This document shows positions 1-10,940 of a DNA stretch of 64,000 bases, piece after piece (position 1 is the stretch's first letter; each line of letters opens with the position of its first letter). The notes under the pieces were generated by a model. The model searched no databases, was not told the origin of the DNA, and saw only the letters and a list, made by a program, of their open reading frames with translations. A program made the position numbers and the translations under genes. The stretch spans positions 80,663 through 144,662 of the forward strand of contig JASAND010018129.1 in NCBI GenBank assembly GCA_030248195.1, given 5' to 3'. This stretch comes from Trissonchulus latispiculum. Taxonomy: Eukaryota > Nematoda > Enoplea > Enoplida > Ironidae.

Positions 1-132
1 CAGTATAGGTTTTTTTGTCAAAAATAGCGAAAGAATGACCAAGCGAAAATGTGGAAGTAGCACCAAATTTAAAAAAGAATGTAAAATTTCTATTATGTTT
101 TAACAGTGATTTTTTAAAAAATTTCTCAGATT

Positions 133-152
133 TTGGGGGCTGCCGCCCCCAA
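133..152. repeat. Short G/C hairpin, copy 1
   Basis: TTGGGGGC and GCCCCCAA are separated by TGCC, giving an 8-bp perfect stem in AT-rich DNA. It belongs to the family whose fullest form reads GGGGTCTGGGGG then a C run ending in CAG, seen at 728, 1460, 8388 and 8611. Confidence 0.6.
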
Positions 153-727
153 TCCCCCGCTCTGTATATATTGTCTTTATAATTTATGTTAAGCTTCGAC
201 AAAGTTTGAATAGTCAATCAGTATTAAGCCGTACGTATATAGATTACGAGACTTCATGCTATATACATCCTTCAATTGAATTTTTGATGCACGTTTCTCA
301 TACCATTTTCACTGAAAAGTTTTTGAAAACTTTTTCTTCGGATTTTTTCGGCATGCGCGCTACCGATCCGTGCATGCCAGTATTTAAGAACTTTTATCGC
401 GTAAATGCTAAAAACTACTAGGGATAGATCTGGATGGCAGTCCCGTCATCGCGATTTGAAGGTAAGAAAAGTAAACAGGAAAAAACAGAAAAAGGCATAT
501 ATATCCACAAAATTTCACGAGTGCGTATACATACGTATTTATATTTCCAACGTTTTCACCAAATTTTCTCATAGAAAAAGTCTAAAATGTCATTCAATTT
601 TAGCAAAAATTTCTTATTTTGCCCTCAAAAAGTGTTAATTTTTAAAACATTTTTGTTTCTGCAAAATGAAAGAAATTAAAGATTTGAAAACCGATTTCAT
701 CTAAAAAACAAAAACTTTCTTCAACTT

Positions 728-747
728 CTGGGGGATCTGCCCCCCAG
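728..747. repeat. Short G/C hairpin, copy 2
   Basis: CTGGGGG pairs with CCCCCAG across a loop of about six bases. Like the copy at 1677 it lies close to TTTGCGC/GCGCAAA words, which hints at a larger repeat around the hairpin. Confidence 0.55.
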
Positions 748-973
748 CAGTGTTTTTTTGCTCGGACACTTTTGCGCTCTTCTGCGCACTGCCCCAAAAT
801 TTTTTGCGCAAATTGCTAAAAAAGTGGGCATAGCAGGAAAAATGCGATAATTTAGCATAAAATTGTTGTTTTGTATTTATTAGTAATTACCTGACTTTAC
901 TACAACTTTCAGAGCTGTAGCAGGTAATATATAGGATGCCAGAACTTAATGAGGATTTGTTAATTTGTTTTCT

Positions 974-1008
974 GTATGTATGTATGTATGTATATATACG
1001 TATATTTA
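974..1008. repeat. TATG/TA microsatellite
   Basis: Tandem GTAT units run into alternating TA and ACGTAT. A similar TATG array lies near 58,090. Confidence 0.8.
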
Positions 1009-1459
1009 GCGAAATTATGAAAACTATTGGCAATGTTTAAGTTATTTGCAAGCTAAGATTCCTCACTGCTTTTAATAAAAAACAAAAATGAATGCTGGTT
1101 TGAAATTTCATTGAAAATTACGTAGTTTCAGAAAATGATTCAAGGTTCCGATCTTTGACTTTTCCATGATTGAATTTTCAGGGCTCAGCCCTATTTTTTT
1201 AATTTTTAAATGCTTTTTTAAAGCGTCGGTGGGTAAGAAAGCACTGATAGACACTAACGTGTGTAACTCCCCAAAAACTATACAAAAAAATAAATTATCT
1301 TAACATGAATATATATGTAATGCGAGTTGCATATAATATATACAAACTAGATTAGCTCATACATTAGGCCACGGGTGTTTGTATATTAATGTTAGCATGT
1401 TTAGTGAGTTTTACATAGGTCACAACTTAGCGTTATAGCAGCTGTATAAAAGGAAGTAC

Positions 1460-1485
1460 GGGGGTCTGGAGGCGGAGCCCCCAGG
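1460..1485. repeat. Short G/C hairpin, copy 3
   Basis: GGGGGTCTGGAGGC is followed by GGA and GCCCCCAG. The arms CTGGAGGC and GCCCCCAG pair with one mismatch. Confidence 0.6.
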
Positions 1486-1676
1486 AAAAACCAAGAGATT
1501 TTTGTGAAATTGAGAGCCAGAAGCAATTATCCTGAGCACCTAGAACAACTAATTTTCAGTAATTTTCTCTGTATTCCGCTGGAGGAAGTGCGCACGCGTG
1601 CGCACAAGCCCAAAATTTTTTGCTCATTTCAAAATAAAAGTGTGTCATTGCGCACTTTTTTGAGCAAAAAAACACT

Positions 1677-1691
1677 GCCCCCCAGACCCCC
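1677..1691. repeat. Short G/C hairpin half-site, opposite orientation
   Basis: GCCCCCCAGACCCCC is the reverse complement of the GGGGTCTGGGGG half of the hairpin family, so copies occur in both orientations. Confidence 0.5.
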
Positions 1692-1797
1692 AAATGGTAT
1701 TCTGTTAATCCGAATATTGTTAATCCTCAGTAATGTTACATACATAATAGGCACTCATATTTGTAAGTGCGTATATACGTGAGTTAGAATATGTATA

Positions 1798-2890
1798 GAG
1801 GTCGGGGAAAAAAAACCAAGGTAGTCACTTTTTGGACTCTGCAGAACTACCCAGTGGAGCAATCCGGCTACAAATTATTTTCTTATCAAGCCCTGTCTAG
1901 ACTGTCATTTTGGTATATAAATCGCCTCTCTAGGTCCTGTCGTTAATTAGTAATTAACGGTTAATTGCCGGGGTAAAAACCAATGGCGGGAAAAAACCAA
2001 CCGGTGGGAAAAAAACCAACCCCAGATTCGGTGGGTAACTCAGATTAGCGATTTTATGCATGCGGCAGGTAAAATCGGCGTCGCTGACTTCATATCTGCA
2101 GTTATTTTTGCGATATTCCTCATAATAAGTGAGAAAATCAAACATCAAAATTTGCAGCATCAACTGGCTAGGTTTCATCAAATTTGCCAGTTTCTATGTT
2201 AAAATGCAAAAATTTGTAAATCTTTCGAAATTCGATGAAATAAATTAAAATAAACGTTGTTTCAGTGTTTTTTCGCGTATTTCTTTGTCCCAGAGTACTT
2301 TTTGGCCGCTTTAGCTGAGCCAAACAGCCGATCCGCCGAAATGAGGTTTTTACCGGCTAGCACAAAATTGCCAAGTCCAAATGCAATTTTGAGCTGTTCA
2401 CGTGAAAGAACGCATTAAACTTGCTATGTGGATGACTTTTGAGCAACTAAGAACCATTTTTGGGAGTTTGGCAGCAAAAGCAAAAATTGGTTTTTTTTCC
2501 CACCCCTTGGTTTTTTTTTCCCATTTTGTAAAAATTCTGCTGGCAGCTTGCCAAGCGTCGCAGGAAGGCGAGACCGACATTTTTGGAAAGAGCACATGTT
2601 GTTCTCATAGAAACTATTAAAAGTTATTATCTAACTGCTATGGAAAATTTTTTACAGGCCTTCAAAAATAGGCAAATTTTGAATTTTTGGGGGGTCAAAA
2701 ATGCCAAAATTTTCAAAATGTCACAAAATGTTCAAAAGTGGTCCGATTTAGCTCAAATTTGGTGTGGTAGGTGGGATGGGCCCTACCAACTTGCATGCAA
2801 AATTTGAGCCCGCTAGCTCATCCCCATCGCCCAAACGGGGGGTTGGTTTTTTTCCCCACCACTTGCGGGTTGGTTTTTTTCCCCGACCTC
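1798..2890. mobile_element. TIR element of 1.1 kb, non-autonomous
   Basis: The ends are GAGGTCGGGGAAAAAAA on the left and its reverse complement TTTTTTTCCCCGACCTC on the right. Both sides are flanked by TATA, so the target duplication is TATA or TA. Internal copies of the A-rich AAAAACCAACC word occur near 1,980-2,020 and, inverted, near 2,485-2,520 and 2,845-2,880. No transposase frame is visible. A TA duplication would fit Tc1/mariner-like elements, but the class is inferred from the target site alone. Confidence 0.6.
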
Positions 2891-3133
2891 TATACTTGCG
2901 GGACAGTGTTAATTATGAAGCAACACACGCCAACACACAGGAGGGTGAGTTATGTGCTTCGCGTGCGCAGTTTATTGTTGAACTGAACTGAATAAAAAGA
3001 GTTCAGTTGGGTGGTCCTGGGGGGAGGAGGATAAAAAATTTTTGGCCCCCCTTTAGGCGGTGGTCTACTTGGCCTTAACTTTGGTATAGGGGTGGTGGTC
3101 TTCGTTCGCTGTGGGGACTTTGCTATATATACA

Positions 3134-3944
3134 ACAAGAAATAAAAATGCTCCTAAAGAGCAAAGAAAGGAATATGAGTCAACATGGAACATGTAAAATG
3201 CTAAATATTGTCGGTTGTAAATTAAGAATAAGACAAGCATGTAAAATGCTAATATGAGTCTGGTGAGGTTGGAAAGTGCAGAAGACAAGTTTGTACACGC
3301 ACCAATATGAGTGCATGCCAAATAGACTCATATTGGCATTATTAGTATTCTGAAGGCAAGTGGTTGCGAATTTCGGTTATATATCACTCACTTAATGTCA
3401 GCAAGACGAGACAGGGTAGTTTTAGGGTGGATGACAGGATGCTCCACAGGTTACGCACGTATATACGTATATTGTCACGAAAGTTATCAGATTTAACTGT
3501 AAATCTCTGAATACATGAGTTATGCAAACGCTTATTAAAAATGTTATAAATATCCGTCCGTCGGCGCATTGTTGACTAACAGCGGTTTAACAGTTTCCTA
3601 AGGAGAAAAGTTGACAATGTTGACCATGGTTGGGATATCCATGTGACGTCAATAACGCTACTTATTCGTCTTAACCTGCGTAGAAATATATCCGTTAGAA
3701 TTCCGCAATGGATGCATGCATTATTGTTTCTTGAAGGCATGCCAATATGAGTCTATTTGGCATGCACTCATATTGGTGCGTGTACAAACTTGTCTTCTGC
3801 ACTTTCCAACCTCACCAGACTCATATTAGCATTTTACATGCTTGTCTTATTCTTAATTTACAACCGACAATATTTAGCATTTTACATGTTCCATGTTGAC
3901 TCATATTCCTTTCTTTGCTCTTTAGGAGCATTTTTATTTCTTGT
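3134..3944. repeat. Inverted repeat with 206-bp arms (foldback)
   Basis: Positions 3134-3339 and 3739-3944 are reverse complements over about 206 bp with almost no mismatch, around a 399-bp spacer. Each arm carries several ATATGAGTC/GACTCATAT words. The same 60-odd-residue frame is readable outward in both arms only because the DNA is duplicated, so it is not evidence of a gene. It could be a foldback transposon or an inverted duplication. Confidence 0.75.
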
Positions 3945-4020
3945 TTATCCACTTTTTACATGTCGTTGACATAAAAGCGTTAAAGAATCATTAAGCATTA
4001 TATACGTATGCATTAAATAG

Positions 4021-5040
4021 CACAGCACAGCACAGCACTCTACAGCCACTTTGAGCATGCACTTTTATGAGAAAAGTTGCTCAGCTCGCTTAGGGCTTTC
4101 ATTTGGTACCAAATTTGACCACTTTTGAAAAATTTTATTTTTGACCCAAAATCGCCTAAGTCCCACCCCACCCCACCACAGCACTCTACAGCCACTTTGA
4201 GCATGCAGTTCTATGACAAAAGTTGCTCAGCTCGCTTAGGGCTTTCATTTGGTACCAAATTTGACCACTTTTGAAAATTTTCATTTTCGACCCAAAATCG
4301 CCTAAGTCCCCACCCCACCCCACCACAGCACTCTACAGCCACTTTGAGCATGCAGTTCTATGACAAAAGTTGCTCAGCTCGCTTAGGGCTTTCATTTGGT
4401 ACCAAATTTGACCACTTCTGAAAATTTTCATTTTCGACCCAAAATCGCCTAAGTCCCCACCCCACCCCACCACAGCACTCTACAGCCACTTTGAGCATGC
4501 AGTTCAATGACAAAAGTTGCTCAGCTCGCTTAGCGCTTTCATTTGATACCAAATTTGACCACTTTTAAAAATTTTCATTTTCGACCCAAAATCGCCTAAG
4601 TCCCCACCCCACCCCACCACAGCTCTCTACAGCCACTTTGAGCATGCAGTTCTATGACAAAAGTTGCTCAGCTCGCTTAGGGCTTTCATTTGGTACCAAA
4701 TTTGACCACTTTTGAAAAATTTTATTTTTGACCCAAAATCGCCTAAGTCCACACCCCACCCCACCACAGCACTCTACAGCCACTTTGAGCATGCAGTTCT
4801 ATGACAAAAGTTGCTCAGCTCGCTTAGGGCTTTCATTTGGTACCAAATTTGACCACTTTTGAAAAATTTTATTTTTGACCCAAAATCGCCTAAGTCCACA
4901 CCCCACCCCACCACAGCACTCTACAGCCACTTTGAGCATGCAGTTCTATGACAAAAGTTGCTCAGCTCGCTTAGCGCTTTCATTTGATACCAAATTTGAC
5001 CACTTTTGAAAATTTTCATTTTTGACCACATGACCTCCCA
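4021..5040. repeat. 147-bp tandem repeat, about seven copies
   Basis: The landmark CTCTACAGCCACTTTGAGC recurs near 4038, 4184, 4331, 4478, 4625, 4772 and 4919, a period of 146-147 bp. Units differ by a few percent. The array starts next to a short CACAG pentamer run. Frames across it are translations of the repeat, not genes. Confidence 0.9.
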
Positions 5041-5480
5041 CCTACATGACCCTCCAGATGGCAAAGTGGAACCAGCACAGCAAGATGGGTGGGTCCGACG
5101 GCAAAAGAGATGCCAGGAATGAGCTGGGCGCACCAGAAAACCCCTATAGACAAAGTTTTGAGAGGCTAAGTACAGTCCTACATGGTATTCCTGGAAGTCG
5201 GTACTGACCGGACCCTCCAGACGGCAATTTGGAACCAGCCCAGCAAGATGGGTGGGTCGGACGGCAAAACGGAGACCGGGAATGAGCTGGGCGCACCAGA
5301 AAACCCCTATAGACAAAGTTTTGAGAGGCCAAGTAAAGCCTACTATGTACCTCCCGGAAGTGGTTACCGACCTGACCCCTGAGACGGTCAAGTGGAACCA
5401 GCCCAGCAAATTGGGTGAATCGGGCAGCAAAACTGATGGCGGGAATGGATTCTCCGTCCCCAAAAACCTTTATATGCACG
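5041..5480. repeat. Tandem repeat of about 163 bp, three diverged copies
   Basis: The block GACCCTCCAGAYGGCAA, then GTGGAACCAGC and CAAGATGGGTG, recurs near 5049, 5212 and 5376. ATAGACAAAGTTTTGAGAGG occurs in the first two copies. It abuts the 147-bp array directly. The minus-strand frames of 111-180 codons here follow the repeat and have no family resemblance I can recognise. Confidence 0.75.
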
Positions 5481-6488
5481 ATTTGAAAAGTCTATCTTGA
5501 AAAATAAGCGAAAAAACTAAGTTCAAAGTCGGACCCAACATTCACCAACTTTGGCGGGCCACTGTGGCGCTGTGGCGCAACATATCAAAAATCCGACTTC
5601 AAACGTCATAATCCGGATATATGTCCTTATCAACCATATATAACTTGTCTGGTTTGTATTTGCACAAAGAGCTGGAAAGAAGCTAATCCCAGGCATACTT
5701 TTGGCCATTTCGACGTTCTGAGCCGACTTTGTGGCGCCACTGTGGCGCTGCGGCGCACTGTGGCGCGGCGGCGACCACATATATCGAAAGTCAGTAACCT
5801 ATATATATTGATGATATACCACAATAGGTGTCATCCCTTCGCTACATTCTGTGAAAGAGGCTACAAAATGGTGACATACGAGGGTAAAACGGAGACACCG
5901 GAAAAAAAACATCGCCGGCATAACTGCCGGCGGGTGTAACTTTTTACGGTAAGTGCTACGGGGATGAAATTTTCCAATTATACTAAACTCGACACGGACT
6001 TTCTTTTGCGCACAAAATTTGCGCAGGATCTGCGCAGGAATCTGCGCAGCCTCTGCGCAGCGCCTCTGAAGGCTGTCATTGGGGCGTTTTGACTCATATT
6101 ATAGGGGTCGCTACCGGGGCGGAAGCAACAAAATTGCTTGCTGATTTCTAGAAATAAGTGGGGGGAAATAGAGATGTTGGAGCTGTGTTGTAGGTTGAAG
6201 ATTTGTAGGGCGGGGGGTAGGGGGGGGGGGGTTAAGGGAGGGGCCTAGGGGTTGGGTGGGTGGTAGGGGGGGTTAAGCTGTGGGGGGGGTTTTTTGAAAT
6301 TTTGGGAATTGGAGTCTAATAAGTTGTACGTGTTCTTCTTCTTCTTCGTTGTGCACTGAGTTATTTGTGACTAATAGTGGGAGTGGGGCGTGGGCCGGAG
6401 GGGGTCGGGGCTACGGCCCTGGTCCTGGCGGGGGTGGCCTTTGGGTGATGCGTGGGGTCGGCGTTGTTTTTTTTGTGAATAATAAATG

Positions 6489-6520
<32 letters not shown>

Positions 6521-6809
6521 TAAAATAAAATAAAGCGGAGGAGCGCACTGCGTGGTGTGAGGTAAAGAAAAAGTGGCGTTGCACTGCTCTTTGAGGTGTG
6601 GTGTGACTTGCGAAGTAAACTGGCGGTGGGCGGGTGTAGTTTCACCTGGGAGTGGATACCCCCGTCACCCCCAAATTTAGAGAATATTTTTACATATATA
6701 TACCCTCCCCCAACTTTTGGCTACCCCCAAGCCCGCCCCAGCGAGTTTTGACCCAAAACGTTAGCTAAACTTGCCTGAAAAATAGTCATTTTGTGAAAAA
6801 TGGGTGCGG
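5481..6809. other. Repeat-rich stretch without a gene
   Basis: It holds GTGGCGC-type short repeats (5,560-5,580 and 5,727-5,775), a CGCCGGCA/TGCCGGCG hairpin near 5,910-5,940, repeated CTGCGCAG words near 6,020-6,060, G-rich runs at 6,200-6,290, an AT dinucleotide array and an AAAAT array near 6,515-6,535. No coding frame is convincing. Confidence 0.6.
6489..6513. repeat. AT dinucleotide microsatellite
   Basis: An uninterrupted alternating AT run of about 24 bases is followed by TAAAA-type repeats. Confidence 0.9.
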
Positions 6810-6817
6810 GTTGGAGC

Positions 6818-7317
6818 CAGTGGCGGATCCAGGGGGAGGGCCCGGCCCCCCCCTTTGCGATTTGGGCCACTCCCTTTAAGATTCTGGCCCCCCGTCCTAA
6901 GTTTTCTTACGGGGGCTATGGCGCCGTTACTTGGGGCTATGGGACTATTCCTATGGGGTCGCCACGCGCGGCCATCCGCGCACGCCGTCGGCGTGGTTCT
7001 CGTTTGGCACCTTTGACAAAATTCTTTTCGCCAAGGCCAAAGCAGTTTTAAACCGCGCAAACCGAAAAATTCAATCTGAACATGACATATTGCGAAAAGA
7101 CTGGACAGACAAAATTGGTTTTATTGATCTCAACAGGAGTTATAGAACGTTGCATTAGTAGCAGTAGTTCTAAAATCGGGAATCACAACTTAGAACTATC
7201 TCTGTACACTGTCGAAAGACGTTTAAAGATCTCAGTGTTAGCATTCGCAATTCTAGCGTTATCCTGAACCCTTTGAGCTGGGGCCACTCCCTTTACAAAA
7301 TCCTGGATCCGCCACTG
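6818..7317. mobile_element. hAT-type MITE, 500 bp
   Basis: The left end CAGTGGCGGATCCAGG and the right end CCTGGATCCGCCACTG are perfect inverted repeats. Flanks GTTGGAGC (6810-6817) and GTTGGGGC (7318-7325) form an 8-bp target duplication with one mismatch. Both CAGTG ends and 8-bp duplications are established hAT-superfamily traits. Subterminal GGGCCACTCCCTTTA words are shared by both ends. No transposase is encoded. Confidence 0.85.
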
Positions 7318-7322
7318 GTTGG

Positions 7323-8084
7323 GGCATAGGTGCGTTGGGGGGGTTTACAATGTTTTGGCAACATCTGCCAGAAAGTCGGCGTTTTGACGATTCCCCCCTC
7401 GAAATTTGCAAACGCCATACGTACGCAAATGTTTTAAAGCTTTTAGCCATAAATTAGAAATTTATAAATATATAGTTCTAAAAATTAGCGTTAAATTTTA
7501 AAATTCTCTTACGTTCGCTGCAAAAAATTTGAAATCAAAAACAGACTTTTCGCTGACACCCCACCCGAAAATTTTTACCCCACTTTTTTATTTTTCGCTG
7601 ACACCCCCCCTCAAAAATTTTTACCCCACTTTTTAGTTTTCGCTGACCCCCCCCTCGAAAATTTTTACCCCCCATTTTCATGACCTCATCTTTATTTACC
7701 TCACAAATGTGTGAAGTTTTCGACTTTTGACTGGAAAACTGATTTTTCGCCAAACAATCCCCCCAAACATAGGTTTGTTCGGGGGGGGGACCCCTCTCCC
7801 CAAATCGGCCTTCGGCCGATCCTCCCCTAACAATTTTCAACCCCCTACCTGAATTTTTGCAAATTTTTAGCCAAAAATTCTAAATTTTTAGAAAATCAGC
7901 GAAAAATTACTAAAATTCGCTTAGTTACCTTAAAAATCGCTAAAAATACCTGAAAATTGAAAAATTATCAGTTTTGTAAAGAAAAACCGATTTTTTGCCG
8001 ACCCCTCCCCTCGAAAATTTGTCGCCCCTCCCCCCTTTTTGCCAAACCCCCACCCCCACTTTTTTCGCCAGCCACACCTATGCC
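7323..8084. mobile_element. G/C-run TIR module, about 760 bp
   Basis: It starts GGCATAGGTGCGTTGGGGG and ends at CCAGCCACACCTATGCC, the terminal word shared by the modules at 9704, 9951, 10194, 10941, 11230 and 16531. The inside alternates C runs (CCCCTCCCC) with AT-rich cassettes such as AAAAATCGCTAAAAAT. The left end is a weaker match to the family than the right end. Confidence 0.45.
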
Positions 8085-8387
8085 CCAAACTCCAGAACCT
8101 CCCTTTTTCGCCAGACCCCCCCATGAAGCCCCCCCCATAAAAAATTGCCAAGGGAAAACCAGTCACTGCCTAACTACTTTTACCGAACCCCCTCAACCTA
8201 TGGGTTGGAGTGGCGCACCCAGAGTTTTCTGACAGGGGGGGCGGCACCAATGTTGAAATTTTACTTTTTAAATTTAGTTATTTCTACACATGTTTTACAC
8301 GCTTTGATAACAAGCATGTAGTATATAATTGGTTTCATTGACGGAGGTAGTTAGATAGAATCAGTCATTCCTAGAAATGTAAACGCA

Positions 8388-8415
8388 GGGGTCTGGGGGG
8401 CGCAGTCCCCCCAGA
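8388..8415. repeat. Short G/C hairpin, copy 4
   Basis: GGGGTCTGGGGGGCGCAGT is followed by CCCCCCAG. The stem CTGGGGGG/CCCCCCAG is 8 bp and perfect. This is the cleanest copy of the family. Confidence 0.65.
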
Positions 8416-8610
8416 AGTTGAAAATTTTTTGCATTCTAGACATGATAGCAGTATTTTCTGACCACTTTTTGCTGTTTCAAAGGATCATAGTTGTCTTCTG
8501 ACTGGCTCCCTGGTTTTACCAGATAAGGTATTTAACTCAAACTGATATATTACATTTTACTAAAACTAAACAACGCAACGTAGCTATGATAAAAATAGGA
8601 AGAAGCGGGA

Positions 8611-8632
8611 GTCTGGGGGCGGCGACCCCCAG
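8611..8632. repeat. Short G/C hairpin, copy 5
   Basis: GTCTGGGGGCGGCGA then CCCCCAG gives a 7-bp perfect stem. It lies 220 bp from copy 4 in the same orientation. Confidence 0.65.
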
Positions 8633-8988
8633 CTAATATATAGCTAGAGCTCTTTTTAAAGATCTACACCAGTTTTAAAATTTTCAGAGCCATTTTGTGA
8701 TTAGCGGAAGCAAAATTTGACTGACTGAAAGCATTTGTGTGTGCATTTCTTAAATTGCATTAATGTAAAAAAGAGTACCCTGTGGCAGCGCCGGGGGGGG
8801 GGGCGGTGCGGGGCGGTGAAAAATCGGTTTTTCGCTAAAAAAACTAAAAAATTTTCTTAATTTCCAGCAATTTTTAGCGATTTTTAATTGTAAGGTAATC
8901 AAGCGAATTTTAGCAATTTGTCACTTGATTTTTTGATAATTTTCGAGTTTTCATCTAAATTTGCAAAAATTCAGGTAAGTTGGCACTT

Positions 8989-9605
8989 ATTTAGATGGGG
9001 GGGGGATTTTTTCGCCTTGGTCCCCCCTTACGGTTCGAAAAAAATTTTTGCCTCCGATTTGGCTGAGAAGTTACCCCTTAGGGTAAATCGAGGTCGCTGA
9101 TTTCAAAAATCGAATCGAGAGATCTCATCCGATCGATCGATCGATCAGTAGAACGGATCAAAATTTTTTGTCACCAATTTTCGCGAAAAGTTGCCCCTAG
9201 GGTAATTCGGGGGCGCTGATTCCGAATCTGCAGTCGAAATTTCATAAAAATCAATCGTTCGCCCGCAAAAATAGATTTTCATCGATTTTTCAAAAATTCG
9301 ATAATAACTCGATTTTGGCAGCTCGGACCGAAATTTCGACTGCAGATTCGGAATCAGCGCCCCCGAATTAACCTAGGGGGCGACTTTTCGCGAACATTGG
9401 TGACAAAAAAGTTTTGATCGATTTTGATCGATCGATTCTACCGATCGCTCCATTGATCCGATCGATCTCTCGATTCGATTTTTGAAATCAGCGACCTCGA
9501 TTTACCCTAAGGGCAACTTCTCAGCCAAATCGGAGACAAAAAATTTTTTCGAACCATAAGGGGGGACCCAAGGCGAAAAAAAACGCCTCCCCCCCCCATC
9601 TAAAT
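8989..9605. repeat. Long inverted repeat, arms of about 255-275 bp
   Basis: The left arm (8989-9243) and right arm (9330-9605) are reverse complements through several landmarks: the G run beside ATTTAGATGGGG, GATTTGGCTGAGAAGTT, CGATCGATCGATC and CGAATCTGCAGTCGAAATTT. The spacer is about 86 bp. The right arm is slightly longer because of small indels. Confidence 0.85.
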
Positions 9606-9703
9606 ATATAAGAGCTGAAAGTTTAGGGGAGGTCGGCCGAAGGCCGATTTGGTGGCCCATTTGGACTCCTCCATTAGGGGGAGCGGTCCACCCACCCATC
9701 AAT

Positions 9704-9945
9704 CATAGGTGTGGCTGGGCAAAAAATCGGGGGGGGGGGCTTCCGCCGGAGGGGGGGGGGGGGTCCGCCAAATTTCCCAAAAAACCCCTAAATTTTCGAT
9801 TTTTTTGCCATTTTTGGCCACTTTTTGGCCAAAAATCGGGGGGGCCTAGCTAAAGTCTGAAAAATCTGGGGGGGGGGGTCGCGAAAATTTGTCAATTTGG
9901 TGGGGGGGTCCCCCCCCCCCCCCCCCCCCCCCTAACACACCTATG
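9704..9945. mobile_element. G/C-run TIR module, 242 bp
   Basis: It begins CATAGGTGTGGCTGG and ends CACACCTATG. It contains a 23-base C run (about 9910-9932) and the AT cassette TTTTTGGCCACTTTTTGGCC. Only six bases separate it from the next module. Confidence 0.6.
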
Positions 9946-9950
9946 CCCCC

Positions 9951-10169
9951 CATAGGTGTGGCTGAGCAAAACTCTGCGGGGGTTCCGTGGTTTCGACGGA
10001 GGAGGGTGGGAGGACCCCCTCTAAATTTTCGATTTTATGCCATTTTTGGCCACTTTTGGCCAAAAATCTGGGGGGGGGTAGCAAAAATCTGAAAATCTGG
10101 GGGGGGGTCGCCAAAATTTGTCTTTTGGGTGGCGGGGGGCCCCCACCCCCCCCCCCCCAACACACCTAG
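9951..10169. mobile_element. G/C-run TIR module, about 220 bp
   Basis: It begins CATAGGTGTGGCTGAGC and ends near CAACACACCTAGG. Its body is an intact sister of the 9704 module: the cassette TTTTGGCCACTTTTGGCC is flanked by G runs. Confidence 0.55.
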
Positions 10170-10193
10170 GCGGCCCCACCCACCCCCCACCAC

Positions 10194-10655
10194 CATAGGT
10201 GTGGCTGGCGAAAAAAGTGGGGGTGGGGGTTTGAAAAAAAGTAGGGTGGGGGGTTTGGCAAAAAAGGGGGAGGGGTCGAGAAAAAGTCGAATTGCGGGGA
10301 AGGGTAAGGAAAATTTTCGAGGGGGGGGGGTCGCTAAAAATTGGTTTTTCGCTTAAAAAACTGAAAATTTTTCTCAATTTTCCGCAATTTTTAGGGATTT
10401 CTAAGGTAATAAGGCGAATTTCAGCAATTTTTCGCTAATTTTTTGAAAATTTTAGATTTTTTTGGCTAAAAACTTGCAAAAATGTATATAGGTAGGGGGT
10501 TGAAAATTTTTAGGGGGGGGGGGTCGGCCGAAGGCCGATTTGGGGGGAGGGATAGAAAAAATTTTTAGGGGGGAGGGTCTGTGACCCATCCATTTTTTTG
10601 GGAGGGGTCCCCCCCACCCCCCCCCCCTAACACACCTCTGCCAACCACACCTAGC
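10194..10655. mobile_element. G/C-run TIR module, about 460 bp
   Basis: It begins CATAGGTGTGGCTGGCG and ends CCAACCACACCTAGC. The middle shares GGGTCGGCCGAAGGCCGATT with the flank of the 8989 inverted repeat and with 7,800. Confidence 0.55.
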
Positions 10656-10940
10656 TAAATTTGGATGAAAAATAGTCATTTTTGAAAAAATTTTCTCAAA
10701 TTTTGGCTTTGATGCTCTTTGAAATGGTGTGAAAACGCCTAAAACGTCAAAAGCAAGCCTTACTTTGAAGGAAAAAGTTTTAAAAATCAGAAAATTTTTC
10801 ATCTTTTGGTCATTGTTTGAAATTTCTGAGGTCCACAATCTGGGTGGCTTGGGGGGGAGTGGGGACCCCCATCATCACATTTCGGGAGTCGACCACCAAA
10901 GTTCCAAGATTTATATACACCACACCCACTCCACTCCCGA
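10656..10940. other. Spacer between modules
   Basis: AT-rich sequence lies between two G/C-run modules. An open frame crosses it but has no recognisable domain. Confidence 0.4.

Larger units (their letters stand above)
1..1797. other. AT-rich stretch without a recognisable gene
   Basis: No open frame here is long or protein-like, and several only start at non-ATG codons. The stretch contains four copies of a G/C-rich hairpin word, listed separately, and a short TATG microsatellite. Reading the text directly shows nothing else that can be supported. Confidence 0.6.
8085..8988. other. Unannotated repeat DNA
   Basis: It holds the two hairpin copies at 8388 and 8611 and, from about 8,790, a reverse-orientation copy of the AT-rich cassette seen at 7,860-7,990. 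No gene is visible. Confidence 0.5.

Noticed and set aside
2950..3969. Same 60-70 residue frame (MACTHIGACTNLSS) on both strands
   Set aside because: It is one DNA segment present as an inverted repeat. There is no family resemblance and no independent support for coding.
4921..5479. Minus-strand frames of 111 and 180 codons
   Set aside because: They run across the 147-bp and 163-bp tandem arrays and repeat with them. Stop-free by composition only.
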